In this document: positions 46,515 to 55,516 of the stretch, one piece after another
Position numbering within the stretch: position 1 is the stretch's first letter
Layout: each line of letters starts with the position of its first letter
Assembly (NCBI GenBank): GCA_016794145.1
Contig: JAEUKP010000016.1
Span: forward strand, 1-64,000
Length of the DNA: 64,000 nt
Source of the DNA: Alphaproteobacteria bacterium
GTDB taxonomy: Bacteria > Pseudomonadota > Alphaproteobacteria > Micavibrionales > Micavibrionaceae
Direction of reading: 5' to 3'
Translations under genes and position numbers: made by a program
The notes under the pieces: model-generated
What the model was told of the DNA's origin: nothing
The model's input: only the letters and a program-made list of their open reading frames with translations
The model's database searches: none

Positions 46515-47375
46515 ATGTTTACAAACGGAAAACGTCAAGTGAAAGACCAGATTTTAAAGAACACACAAAATAAAGATGGGATTGAAATCCATCCTCAATC
46601 AGATTTTGACGGAATGCGTCGTGCAGGTCGGTTGGCAGCAGAAGTCCTTGACATGATTACAGACCATGTTCAGATTGGCGTAACAACAGAGGAACTGAAT
46701 ACACTTTGTCATGATTTTATTACAAAGAATGGAGCTATTCCAGCCCCCCTTCATTACAGGGGTTTCCCAAAATCCATTTGTACATCCATCAACCACGTTG
46801 TTTGTCATGGAATTCCCGGACCAAAAAAATTGATGGATGGAGATATTGTTAACATTGATGTGACTGTTATTCTGGACGGGTGGTATGGCGACACAAGTCG
46901 TATGTATACTGCTGGAAAAGCAAATATTAAGGCACAACGTTTGATTGACGTCACATATGAGTCAATGATGGCAGGCATTGGCGCGGTTAAACCGGGTGCA
47001 AGTTTAGGTGATATCGGACGCGCGATCCAAAAACTGGCAGAGGGCGCACGGTTTTCAGTTGTCCGTGATTTCTGTGGTCATGGATTGGGACGCAGTTTCC
47101 ATTCGGAACCTCAGGTTCTACATTACCATCATCCTGACTGTGACCGTATCCTTTTAGAACCCGGAATGTTTTTTACAATCGAACCAATGATCAACACAGG
47201 AACCTATGAAACAAAAGTTCTTAACGATGGATGGACGGCGGTCACTCGTGACAAGGGGCTTTCAGCACAATTTGAACATTCATTGGCGGTAACCGAGAAC
47301 GGATATGAAATTTTTACCCTGTCTCCGAAAGGGTTGAACAAACCCCCTTATTCAAATCTCCCCATGAAGGAATGA
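46515..47375 (+). CDS. map: Methionine aminopeptidase, type I
   Basis: A 286-residue enzyme that removes the initiator methionine. The active-site His is in NHVVCHGIP, metal ligands are the Asp residues in NIDVTVI and YGDTSRM, the His in CGHGLGRSFHSEP, and the Glu residues in TIEPM and QFEHS. The length exceeds the common 250-265 because of a hydrophilic N-terminal extension of about 25 residues; no better internal ATG exists before the conserved DFDGMRRAGRLA block. It begins a plus-strand unit map-hisS-secreted protein, with hisS 12 bases downstream. Confidence 0.95.
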   Translation: MFTNGKRQVKDQILKNTQNKDGIEIHPQSDFDGMRRAGRLAAEVLDMITDHVQIGVTTEELNTLCHDFITKNGAIPAPLHYRGFPKSICTSINHVVCHGIPGPKKLMDGDIVNIDVTVILDGWYGDTSRMYTAGKANIKAQRLIDVTYESMMAGIGAVKPGASLGDIGRAIQKLAEGARFSVVRDFCGHGLGRSFHSEPQVLHYHHPDCDRILLEPGMFFTIEPMINTGTYETKVLNDGWTAVTRDKGLSAQFEHSLAVTENGYEIFTLSPKGLNKPPYSNLPMKE

Positions 47376-47387
47376 AAGAAAAATAAA

Positions 47388-48716
47388 ATGACTGACCCAA
47401 AAATCTACAAACCTCGTGCCGTTACGGGATTTCCGGAATGGCTCCCTGAAGTCCGTCGTATAGAGCAACAATGGATGGATCATATCCGCAAGGTATTTGA
47501 ATCGTACGGGTTCTGTTCAATTGAAACCCCTTCAATTGAAGAACTGGATGTTCTTCGTGCGAAAGGTGAGGTCGATAAAGAAATTTACGTTCTGGAACGT
47601 CTTCACAAAGATGATAATGATAAATCCGACGCGCGATTGGCTTTGCATTTTGACCAAACAGTCCCCCTCGCCCGCTACGTTGCGCAACATTTTAATGAAC
47701 TTGATTTTCCGTTTAAACGTTATCAAATGCAACGCGTCTGGCGGGGCGAAAGACCCCAGGCGGGACGATTTCGGGAATTTTATCAATGTGATATCGATGT
47801 CATTGGAGTTGATAATGTCCCCCTTCATTTTGATTCTGAATTGGCCGCGATTATGGTTGATATTTTGCGTGGCCTTGATATCGGCCCATTCCAGATGCAA
47901 ATCAGTAATCGTAAAATTTTGATCGGTCTTTGTGAAGGCTTGGGCATTTCAAATATTGCTCCGGTAACCCGAGCCATTGATAAAATCGAAAAAATAGGTG
48001 CCGAAGGAACGCGGCAATTATTATCAGAAGCGCATCTTCCTGCCCAAATCATTGAAACACTGATTTCATTTGCCCAAATCAAAACAGAAAATGAATCTTT
48101 TGTTGAAAAAGTTTTGGCACTTGGCGTCTCAAGCCCTACTTTAGCTGAAGGAATCGCCGAACTCGCGTCTGTGATGGCACGCCTTACACATATTGAACGC
48201 GGTTATGTCGTCGCCGACCTATCGATTGTCCGCGGGCTCGATTATTACACAGGCACAGTCTATGAAACCAAATTATTAGAAAATCGTGATTTCGGTTCAA
48301 TCTGTTCAGGCGGCAGGTATGATGACCTCGCCGGAAGTTATATCAACAAACATTTACCTGGGGTCGGAATTTCAATTGGGCTCTCACGTTTATTCGATTA
48401 CATGCGGATCAATGGAAAATTGGGAGATCTAACGCGCAAATCACCGACAGATATTCTTGTTTGCCTTCCCTCTGATGAAAACCGGAATGCCGCAGCAGAG
48501 GTTGCCAAGATCCTGCGCGATCGTGGATTGAATGTTGAGCTCTATCACTCTGGGCAGAAAATTAAAAAACAAATGGAATATGCTGTAAGAAAGGGAATTC
48601 CTTTTGTTTGGTTTCCTCCATTTGATGTGGGGCAACCACATGAAGTGAAAAACATGAAAACAGGAACACAATCAACCGCAGATCCTAAAACATGGATGAT
48701 TGGGAAAAACTCATGA
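47388..48716 (+). CDS. hisS: Histidyl-tRNA synthetase
   Basis: A 442-residue class II aminoacyl-tRNA synthetase. Motif 1 lies around YGFCSIETPSIE, the histidine-A loop is RGLDYYTGTVYE, motif 2 is FKRYQMQRVWRGERPQAGR, and the C-terminal anticodon-binding domain (about 350-440) is present, which separates it from the HisZ paralogue. The insertion of charged residues in HKDDNDKSDARLALHFDQT is typical of the alphaproteobacterial form, as far as I recall. Its stop codon overlaps the next start (ATGA). Confidence 0.96.
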   Translation: MTDPKIYKPRAVTGFPEWLPEVRRIEQQWMDHIRKVFESYGFCSIETPSIEELDVLRAKGEVDKEIYVLERLHKDDNDKSDARLALHFDQTVPLARYVAQHFNELDFPFKRYQMQRVWRGERPQAGRFREFYQCDIDVIGVDNVPLHFDSELAAIMVDILRGLDIGPFQMQISNRKILIGLCEGLGISNIAPVTRAIDKIEKIGAEGTRQLLSEAHLPAQIIETLISFAQIKTENESFVEKVLALGVSSPTLAEGIAELASVMARLTHIERGYVVADLSIVRGLDYYTGTVYETKLLENRDFGSICSGGRYDDLAGSYINKHLPGVGISIGLSRLFDYMRINGKLGDLTRKSPTDILVCLPSDENRNAAAEVAKILRDRGLNVELYHSGQKIKKQMEYAVRKGIPFVWFPPFDVGQPHEVKNMKTGTQSTADPKTWMIGKNS

Positions 48717-49306
48717 AGTCACTTCCTCTTTTTTGCCTGGCAATTACCTTTTCAACACCTGTCTTGTCTGCGCCTTATATCTATGGCCCAGATAATTGTG
48801 AATTCCAGATAACCTTTCCTGAAAAGCCATTTATCGAAAAAAAATGCACTCAAAATGTAATGGATTGCGCCGAGGTTGTCACATTTACAAAAGCCGTCGG
48901 CTTGGAATCATCAACGAATTTTCGGGTTACCTGTAACCCCATATCGCCAACAGATGTTACAAAATACACCACCGATATTATAAAAGAAACGCTCAACCAT
49001 CTTGTCCAATCAAACCATCTTGAGCCATATAATTCAGAATCATTTGAAAAAGATGGTTATAAAAGCGCATCAACAATCAGCCTTTCGGAACGGGATGGAA
49101 AACCATTAATCTACAATGGACAGATATGGGTTGGTCAGAAATCCATTTTTACAATCGAAGCAGAAATGCTCGGCGCGCAAAATCATGAAATTGAAAAAAC
49201 ATTCGTCTATATCATGAAAAATACTTATCCCAAAGCCTTCTCGCCAGAAAAAGAATCTAAAACCGATGCTGTCAAAAGCAAAACAAAAGACACCCTCTCT
49301 GAATAA
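48713..49306 (+). CDS. Secreted protein of unknown function coupled to hisS
   Basis: I do not recognise this 197-residue protein. It has a signal peptide ending VLSA-PY around residue 20, four or more cysteines in the first third (DNCEF, KKCTQ, MDCAE, VTCNP) that could form two disulfides, and a Lys/Glu/Ser-rich C-terminal tail. It is probably periplasmic. The ATG at 48713 overlaps the hisS stop by four bases; the frame reaches back seven codons inside hisS without a better start. A strong terminator follows at 49318, so map, hisS and this gene form one unit. Confidence 0.75.
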   Translation: MKSLPLFCLAITFSTPVLSAPYIYGPDNCEFQITFPEKPFIEKKCTQNVMDCAEVVTFTKAVGLESSTNFRVTCNPISPTDVTKYTTDIIKETLNHLVQSNHLEPYNSESFEKDGYKSASTISLSERDGKPLIYNGQIWVGQKSIFTIEAEMLGAQNHEIEKTFVYIMKNTYPKAFSPEKESKTDAVKSKTKDTLSE

Positions 49307-49317
49307 GGCCGAATTCG

Positions 49318-49347
49318 CCCCCTTGATTCCGGATCAAGGGGGATTTT
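49318..49347 (+). terminator. Intrinsic terminator after the map-hisS unit
   Basis: A perfect ten-base stem, CCCCCTTGAT (49318-49327) against ATCAAGGGGG (49333-49342), has a five-base loop and is followed by ATTTTGAT. The T-tract is short but the stem is strong. The opposite strand lacks a T-run, so it serves the plus-strand unit. Confidence 0.75.
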
Positions 49348-49349
49348 GA

Positions 49350-52300
49350 TCAATGATTTTTCGAACTCCGACCGGCGATTTCACACAAAATTTTATAAAG
49401 TTTTCCGATATCACTTGTCGCAAATACAGAGGATAATAAATCGCCGTAATCATTTGCCTGTGCTTGCTCTAACAATTCTTCATACTGCCGGATGAAGCGA
49501 AGAACATAGGTTCTAAATTCTCCATCCTCGATAAATTTACGTTGGGATTTTTCAACTGGCATGCGGGGGGCTATTTCTACCAAATGACGAACATAGGCAG
49601 ACACATCACCCTTTTGATAAGTCCTCAGAACCCTTATATCCAAATCACCTTCCATATGACGTGACACGTCGACAGCAAGAGAATAAAGACTCTCAATCAC
49701 AAATTTTGCGGAACTCAGGAATGTTTCACGCTCTACTTTTGCCTGAACATCTTTCACACTCTGCATTTGTGTTGTTAACCCATTGACCGTATTACGCAGA
49801 ATATTTCCATGCTCTGCAAATCCTGTAACGGCGTCATCAACAGACTCGATGGTAATGCGCGCAACACGGCCCAGGACATTGGTCCCCTCTTCTAAACGAA
49901 TTCCTGCGCTCTCGATATCTCCGACAATGCTTTGTCCGACCTGCCTGACCTCGTTTGCTTTGATGGTCAGTTTAACTGTTGCATCTGAAATCGTATCAAC
50001 AATATCACATGAATGCGCAGCGATCAGAGCAGCTTGTTCTCTTAATGAATCGTTATAAGTCCGGGTATGTTGCGTTGATGCTTTTAAATGTTCTTCAATT
50101 TCTTTGGTTCTGACAGATAACGTATCACCTGACTTTTGCAATTCCAGCAAAGATGCTTTCGATGTGTTCACCAATTTATCGGATTCCTGCTGGATAACAG
50201 CCACAATCCTGGCCGCTTTATGAACAGTTTGTTCCCCCATTAAAGCCATACGGTGACCTTCTTCAACATATTGACGTGTTGCATCAATAATGCGGCCTGT
50301 AACACCATTCGTCTTCTCATCTAAAAGAGAAGTCGTTTGACCAAATTTGTCTGTTGCAATTTCCAAATCAGACATTGTTAAATGCAAAACATCATTCAAA
50401 TCTTTTGCATAGGCCCCAAGATTGTTTTGCATTGTTTCAACCTTCATCTGAACACGATCACTTATCAGGTGAAGATCATCCACACGACCTTTCATACCGG
50501 ATTGGATTTGTTCGATTTTATCTTGCGCTTCCTCTGCCGCATGTTTGATCTGGACCAAAGTATCAGTCATATCATCACTGACTGTTAGGAAAACCCTCGA
50601 TGTTTCTGTTGTTTCCCGCCCCAGGCTTGTGATGCGAGATTCAAGCTGATTCCCTAAACTCATAAAGCATTCACTTGCCGCATCAGAAACAGTCATACAT
50701 TGATCTTTCAACGCATCATATCGCGTATGTAACATTTCAACTTTTGACAAGATACGGTCTGCTTCTGGTGACACAGTTTCTGACAGTTGATGAATATACG
50801 TGATCTGTCCTGTTACTTTTTCTGCAACTTCTTCGTACTTCTGATTTACAGATGAAATAGAGTCATTCAAGCTTGACTCATATCCGCTGATTTGTTGAGA
50901 GACAGAATTAACCTTATCGATCAAAGCATCCCCTTTATCAAAGAATGATATTCCTAGAGAAGAAATCTTTTCTTCCGTTGAAAGAATCGCTGCCTCGATC
51001 ACATCCCTGCGTTCAGAAAGGACAGATGTGATATGATTTGTTTTTGTGTCCATGTCCTGCACGAAAGATTCCAGATCATCCCGTTGACCAGAAATAGATT
51101 GATGGATATGACGTGACTGCTCTGCGATATTGTCTGTTGCAGACTCAAGTTGAGAAACGCTGCTTCGAACCACATCATCAATTGTAGAAACAAGGACTTT
51201 CAATTTCCCGGTTTCCTGCTGGACCTCAACCGTACGTGCCGCCAATTTACTTTCCATCTCTTGGGTATGCTCTTCTAATTGAGAGATAGAATCCTGTATA
51301 CGTCTCAATGGCTTATCGGATTGGGCCAGCATATCATTCGTCGCTGTATCCAAGGATAATGCAGCGCGATCAACCGCCTCAGACAATCCCATGCGGGTTG
51401 CATCCATTTTTTCAGTTGTCCGCGATAATTGTAATTGCTTAGCTTCAATCTCGGCAATAATTTGGGTCAATTCATCGCGATTGGCCTTCGCTTCTGCCAT
51501 CAATGCATCCAATTTTTCATCAGCAACCTTTGATGTTTGTTCAATCTGGGCAGATGCCTCAACAACGGCTTTGTCCATCATCTCTTTCGAACGACGAACA
51601 GCATTTGTAATTGTTTCTGCTCCAGAAAGAGCCATTGCCAAGGCTTCGCCGAGCTTATTCGTTGCAAGATCACCAATATTCTGAAGATCATCTGTGCTAT
51701 CCAACAATTTATCAGCAGACTCTTTCAAGGCTTCCGCACGACTTTCGAGTTTTTGTTCAATTGCATTTGTTTTTTCAAAGAAATGTTCAGCTGTTCCATC
51801 CACTTTATTTAAACTTTCGGACATGATATTCATCATCCCCTCAACTGCGCCATAGATATGCTCTGCATCTGTCAAGCTTGTTTCAAGCCGGGAAGCCCCG
51901 GTGTTGATAGAATCAGATACACTCATCAAACGAGTCGCCTGGTCATCGAGCCTGTCACGTGTATCATCGATTTCTGTTGCTACAACCGCAATACGTGCAG
52001 ACAGATTTTCAACGGCATCTGTCATTGATGTTTCAATTGTTTTCACACGTTCCAAAGCAGAATCAGACGCGACTTGCAACTTATCCGCGCCTTTATCGAA
52101 CATAAGATTCAGCTCGTCTCCCAATTCAGTCATTTCAGCAGATACATTCTCCCATGCGGTAACACCACGCTGTGCCTTGCTTGAAATATTTTCTGTTTGT
52201 GCCTCAATAACCTCAGTCAGCGAAAGCAATTCCTCTGCCCGTTTGGACAAAGCATCCGCCAGACGATCAATATGAAATTCGGCCTTTTGTGAAACACCTG

Positions 52301-52985
52301 CAAAATCACGGATCTCAGCCCGAAGCCCTGTGCGCGCACGTTGAATCGCTTTTATGGCTCCGCGTGATGACGCGGACATTTCTGTCGCTTGTTTCATTAA
52401 TTGACGAATATCATCAGCGATCAAATTGGATTGATCGGCATCCGGATAAAACAACCCTCGCAATTCCTCACGAAGTGCCTGCGCATAGATATGGGCATCA
52501 CTGCGGCGCTGCCATGTTGCAAGACAAAGCCAAAGCATCGCAATCGGCGCGAGAACACTTGCTAAAATTCCACCAAGAGTTAATGGGGATGACGTAATGG
52601 TTTTGATACTGTTCGGAAGAGCCAAAATATAAATCGCAGCATAAGTAAGCCACGCAACAGTCACAAAAACAGCTAAAGCCTGCCCTACTTGCAACCAGTA
52701 TGGGGCCGTCGGGCGCACTGTACGAATAGAACGGTCCGAAACAGGACGTTGATGGGAAGTTTCGACCGAAGCAAGCTCTGCGGATACCAGATTCTCTTCT
52801 GGTTGATCCTTCTCTGTTTTTGGCAAATCTTGGGGGGTCTCTCCAAACATTTTCCAATTCTTAAGGGCTGGTTTTGCTCCGATAAAGACACTTGTTGTTA
52901 GCTCAGGGGAAGACACAGCAGGAACAGAATCAACGACAGATTCAGAGTCTTTCGGCTCCGCAATCGGGAATACGGTCAGAGTCAT
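49350..52985 (-). CDS. Giant membrane-anchored coiled-coil protein of unknown function
   Basis: A 1211-residue protein. Residues 1-100 are soluble and low-complexity, with a basic stretch before two transmembrane helices (about 105-128 and 137-162), so both the N-terminal tail and the long C-terminal part should face the cytoplasm. From about 190 to 1080 the sequence is almost continuous heptad-like helix, recalling chemotaxis-receptor signalling rods and apolipoprotein-type repeats but without a methyl-accepting hairpin tip that I can see. The last 130 residues form a compact, better conserved-looking domain (YVLRFIRQYEELLEQA and SDIGKLYKILCE). The ATG at 52985 has GGAG eight bases upstream; an ATG at 53000 is the alternative. 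TipN-like polarity factors share the two-helix plus coiled-coil topology, but I cannot claim homology. Confidence 0.85.
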   Translation of the reverse strand: MTLTVFPIAEPKDSESVVDSVPAVSSPELTTSVFIGAKPALKNWKMFGETPQDLPKTEKDQPEENLVSAELASVETSHQRPVSDRSIRTVRPTAPYWLQVGQALAVFVTVAWLTYAAIYILALPNSIKTITSSPLTLGGILASVLAPIAMLWLCLATWQRRSDAHIYAQALREELRGLFYPDADQSNLIADDIRQLMKQATEMSASSRGAIKAIQRARTGLRAEIRDFAGVSQKAEFHIDRLADALSKRAEELLSLTEVIEAQTENISSKAQRGVTAWENVSAEMTELGDELNLMFDKGADKLQVASDSALERVKTIETSMTDAVENLSARIAVVATEIDDTRDRLDDQATRLMSVSDSINTGASRLETSLTDAEHIYGAVEGMMNIMSESLNKVDGTAEHFFEKTNAIEQKLESRAEALKESADKLLDSTDDLQNIGDLATNKLGEALAMALSGAETITNAVRRSKEMMDKAVVEASAQIEQTSKVADEKLDALMAEAKANRDELTQIIAEIEAKQLQLSRTTEKMDATRMGLSEAVDRAALSLDTATNDMLAQSDKPLRRIQDSISQLEEHTQEMESKLAARTVEVQQETGKLKVLVSTIDDVVRSSVSQLESATDNIAEQSRHIHQSISGQRDDLESFVQDMDTKTNHITSVLSERRDVIEAAILSTEEKISSLGISFFDKGDALIDKVNSVSQQISGYESSLNDSISSVNQKYEEVAEKVTGQITYIHQLSETVSPEADRILSKVEMLHTRYDALKDQCMTVSDAASECFMSLGNQLESRITSLGRETTETSRVFLTVSDDMTDTLVQIKHAAEEAQDKIEQIQSGMKGRVDDLHLISDRVQMKVETMQNNLGAYAKDLNDVLHLTMSDLEIATDKFGQTTSLLDEKTNGVTGRIIDATRQYVEEGHRMALMGEQTVHKAARIVAVIQQESDKLVNTSKASLLELQKSGDTLSVRTKEIEEHLKASTQHTRTYNDSLREQAALIAAHSCDIVDTISDATVKLTIKANEVRQVGQSIVGDIESAGIRLEEGTNVLGRVARITIESVDDAVTGFAEHGNILRNTVNGLTTQMQSVKDVQAKVERETFLSSAKFVIESLYSLAVDVSRHMEGDLDIRVLRTYQKGDVSAYVRHLVEIAPRMPVEKSQRKFIEDGEFRTYVLRFIRQYEELLEQAQANDYGDLLSSVFATSDIGKLYKILCEIAGRSSKNH

Positions 52986-53085
52986 GGACAAAAGCTCCAT
53001 CAATCAAATATAAAAATGTTTCGAATATTTAAAACTTCTCATGGTTTGAAAAGAATCTCAAGCCCAATCAAAAAGTTATTCACTT

Positions 53086-54600
53086 TTATAAAAGTGATTT
53101 TGCAGGTGGTTTTTCTAACCCCATCAGGGTTACATATTCCGTAACATCACGTTTTAGCTCTTTTGAAAGCAGATAAAGAGCCATAATATTCGGAATACTC
53201 ATCGAAAAAAACATCGCATCGGAAAAGGTCAAAACATTTCCTAAAGAGGCAGACGTTCCAATCACAATGAAAAAAAGAAAAACAATACGAAACGCAACAA
53301 TAACCCGCTTCGTATTTCCAAAAAGATAGCCCGCGCAAATTTCACCATAATATGAATAAACAATAATGGTTGAATAGGCAAAAAGAAACACGACAAATGT
53401 TAATACAATATCAAAATGTGGGATCACCGTTTCAAAGGCCCGTGATGTGAGCGCAATCCCTTCCATTTGCCCGCCCCCCTGATAAACACCAGAGACAATA
53501 ATAACAAGGGCTGTCACCATACACACAAAAAATGTATCCAGAAAAGGACCAAGCCCCCCGACCAACCCTTGACGAACTGGAAAATCAGTCTTTGCTGAGG
53601 CCTGAATGATTGCTGCCGTCCCCAAACCGGCTTCGTTTGCGAATAAAGCCCGTTTAAAACCTGCAATCATTGCCCCGACCAGCCCCCCCCACCCAGCCTC
53701 TAAACTGAATGCACCCTGAAAAATTTGCAATATTGCAGATGGAACATTTTGATAATTAACACCAATCACAATGAGGCCTGCTATAATATAAAGAACAGCC
53801 ATAGCCGGGGTTAATTTCGCAGCCACACGCGCAATCGACTTAACTCCGCCCAACGTCACAAGCCCCGCAGCAATCGCCAAAGCGATTCCAAAAAGCCATC
53901 CTTTTTCAAATAGAAAACTGGCCTCTCCACCTGTTGCATATAACGCCTGGCCATAAACCTGGTTCGCCTGAAACATATTTCCGCCCCCGATTGCCGCGCC
54001 AATGCAACAAACAGCAAACATTCCGGCAAGAAACACCCCCAACGGTTTCATCCCTCGCGCTGTAAATCCATCTTTAATATAATACATTGGTCCGCCAGCC
54101 ACATCAGCCCCGACATGCGAGTCTTTTTCAATTGCCGGGTCCATTCCGGGGAAACGGCGATATTTAACCCCCAACGTTACTTCGGCAAACTTCGACCCCA
54201 TGCCGATAATCCCCATGACACCCATCCAGAAAGCAGCCCCAGGCCCCCCAATCGTAACAGCGACAGCAACCCCTGCAATATTCCCCAACCCAATTGTTGC
54301 AGACAGACACGCCGCCAGAGAATCAAAGTTGCTAATCTGGCCTTTTGCATTTGGTTCATCAAATTTATGGGTCAAACAATCAAAAGCATGTTTAAAATGA
54401 CGGATGTTTAAAAATTTTAAATAACAGGTAAAAAACAGCCCTGCCGCAGCAAGCCAAACAACAATCAAAGGCAAACTAAGTTCTGTCACAATTTCTGTTA
54501 AGGGATTTTCAAACCGCAGAGAAAGGCTGTACATAACAACGCTATCGCAAAAATTTGCAATCGGTTCAAATGCATCATTAATAATTTGGTCCAAACTCAT
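53086..54600 (-). CDS. Alanine/glycine:cation symporter (AGCS family)
   Basis: A 504-residue sodium-coupled amino acid importer with about 10-11 transmembrane helices. The family signature lies at SNFDSLAACLSATIGLGNIAGVA (two overlapping parts, about residues 92-114), and conserved blocks GGPGAAFWMGVMG, GPMYYIKDGF and ANEAGLGTAAIIQAS follow. D-alanine, L-alanine or glycine is the family's usual substrate. It stands alone: 100 bases separate it from the coiled-coil gene downstream and 91 from a small lipoprotein gene upstream. Confidence 0.94.
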   Translation of the reverse strand: MSLDQIINDAFEPIANFCDSVVMYSLSLRFENPLTEIVTELSLPLIVVWLAAAGLFFTCYLKFLNIRHFKHAFDCLTHKFDEPNAKGQISNFDSLAACLSATIGLGNIAGVAVAVTIGGPGAAFWMGVMGIIGMGSKFAEVTLGVKYRRFPGMDPAIEKDSHVGADVAGGPMYYIKDGFTARGMKPLGVFLAGMFAVCCIGAAIGGGNMFQANQVYGQALYATGGEASFLFEKGWLFGIALAIAAGLVTLGGVKSIARVAAKLTPAMAVLYIIAGLIVIGVNYQNVPSAILQIFQGAFSLEAGWGGLVGAMIAGFKRALFANEAGLGTAAIIQASAKTDFPVRQGLVGGLGPFLDTFFVCMVTALVIIVSGVYQGGGQMEGIALTSRAFETVIPHFDIVLTFVVFLFAYSTIIVYSYYGEICAGYLFGNTKRVIVAFRIVFLFFIVIGTSASLGNVLTFSDAMFFSMSIPNIMALYLLSKELKRDVTEYVTLMGLEKPPAKSLL

Positions 54601-54691
54601 GCCAAAAATCCCCCGTGTGATTCATTACCACCCAGAATCCGCCTATCCTGTTTTTTTATCAACCAAGAAACGCAAATTCCACACAGCAAAA

Positions 54692-54946
54692 TTATGGGAC
54701 ACAGTTATAGTCATAAAGATCGCCAATTGTACCTGATGACCTTGGCTTCCTTAATTTCGCGGTCAAGCCATACTGCGCACAATGGGCATCTGCGATTGAC
54801 AGGGCATCGCTTTCATAGCTGGTGTTTGGAACATAAATTGTGACCATGTTTTTGTTAGCGGCATTGATATACGGGGCACACCCGGCCAATGATAAACAAA
54901 GACAGAAAACAACAAAAATATATTTGACCATACTATATTTGACCAT
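54692..54946 (-). CDS. Small lipoprotein of unknown function
   Basis: An 84-residue product when started at the ATG at 54946. A short signal with lipobox SLAGC is followed by about 60 residues containing a second pair of cysteines (DAHCAQYG and YNCVP) and the motif SIADAHCAQYGLTAKLR, a pattern seen in small outer-membrane lipoproteins. The start is ambiguous: ATGs occur at 54979, 54946 and 54931, and the latter two lie in a 15-base tandem duplication that repeats MVKY. Function unknown. The next upstream gene also encodes a small exported protein. Confidence 0.65.
   Translation of the reverse strand: MVKYSMVKYIFVVFCLCLSLAGCAPYINAANKNMVTIYVPNTSYESDALSIADAHCAQYGLTAKLRKPRSSGTIGDLYDYNCVP
54919..54946. 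repeat. Tandem 13-base repeat duplicating a start codon
   Basis: TATATTTGACCAT occurs at 54919-54931 and again at 54934-54946, a 15-base period. On the minus strand it encodes two copies of MVKY at the N-terminus of the small lipoprotein and so creates two in-frame ATGs. Confidence 0.7.
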
Positions 54947-54997
54947 TTTATACTTTTCTTTCTGATGCCATTTCTTCAACCTGACACGCGACCTGCG

Positions 54998-55483
54998 TTA
55001 CTTACAACTTGGACGGGAAACAGGGTGCCCTGGAAAGACTGTTTGTGCCCATTTCCGGATTTTTGGCTCTGGCATCTGGGTTGCTTTTGCAATCCGGGGG
55101 GCATAAGCCCTACAAAAAACGTCAGGACGCATCAAAGCCGCATCTTTTGAAATTTTATTCGCAACATCTGTTCTCACCTGATGTAAATGCAAGTCGGGAT
55201 TATTCTCTCCATCCCTATCATAAAATCTTAGCAATGTATTTTCATATCCGGAAAACAATGACTCGTGCTTTAAAGCAAATCTCTTGTACTGGGTATAAAG
55301 ATTTTCTTGCCCTTTTGGTGTTAGGTGCTGACAATTCAAACTAATGACCATCAATTCGCTTAAAATACGAACCCCCTGCTCTGCCTCAACCTCTTTTGGG
55401 CTATAACATTTTCCTGCAAAAGCCGGAGAAGATAAAAAAGCCAGACATATCTGCGCACAAATCACAACACATATTTTTTTCAA
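54998..55483 (-). CDS. Small exported protein of unknown function
   Basis: A 161-residue protein with a signal peptide ending AFA-GK near residue 23. The mature part is mostly helical-looking, with cysteines in GKCYS, LNCQH, VFCRAYA and PSCK that could form two disulfides, so it is probably periplasmic. The start is a TTG at 55483: it is preceded by GAGGG at five bases and by an in-frame stop one codon upstream, and it gives a proper signal peptide. No domain was recognised. Its neighbour downstream is a small lipoprotein, also of unknown function, 51 bases away. Confidence 0.7.
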   Translation of the reverse strand: MKKICVVICAQICLAFLSSPAFAGKCYSPKEVEAEQGVRILSELMVISLNCQHLTPKGQENLYTQYKRFALKHESLFSGYENTLLRFYDRDGENNPDLHLHQVRTDVANKISKDAALMRPDVFCRAYAPRIAKATQMPEPKIRKWAQTVFPGHPVSRPSCK

Positions 55484-55516
55484 TTACACCCTCACATATA
55501 TTTTAAGCGATCGTGA

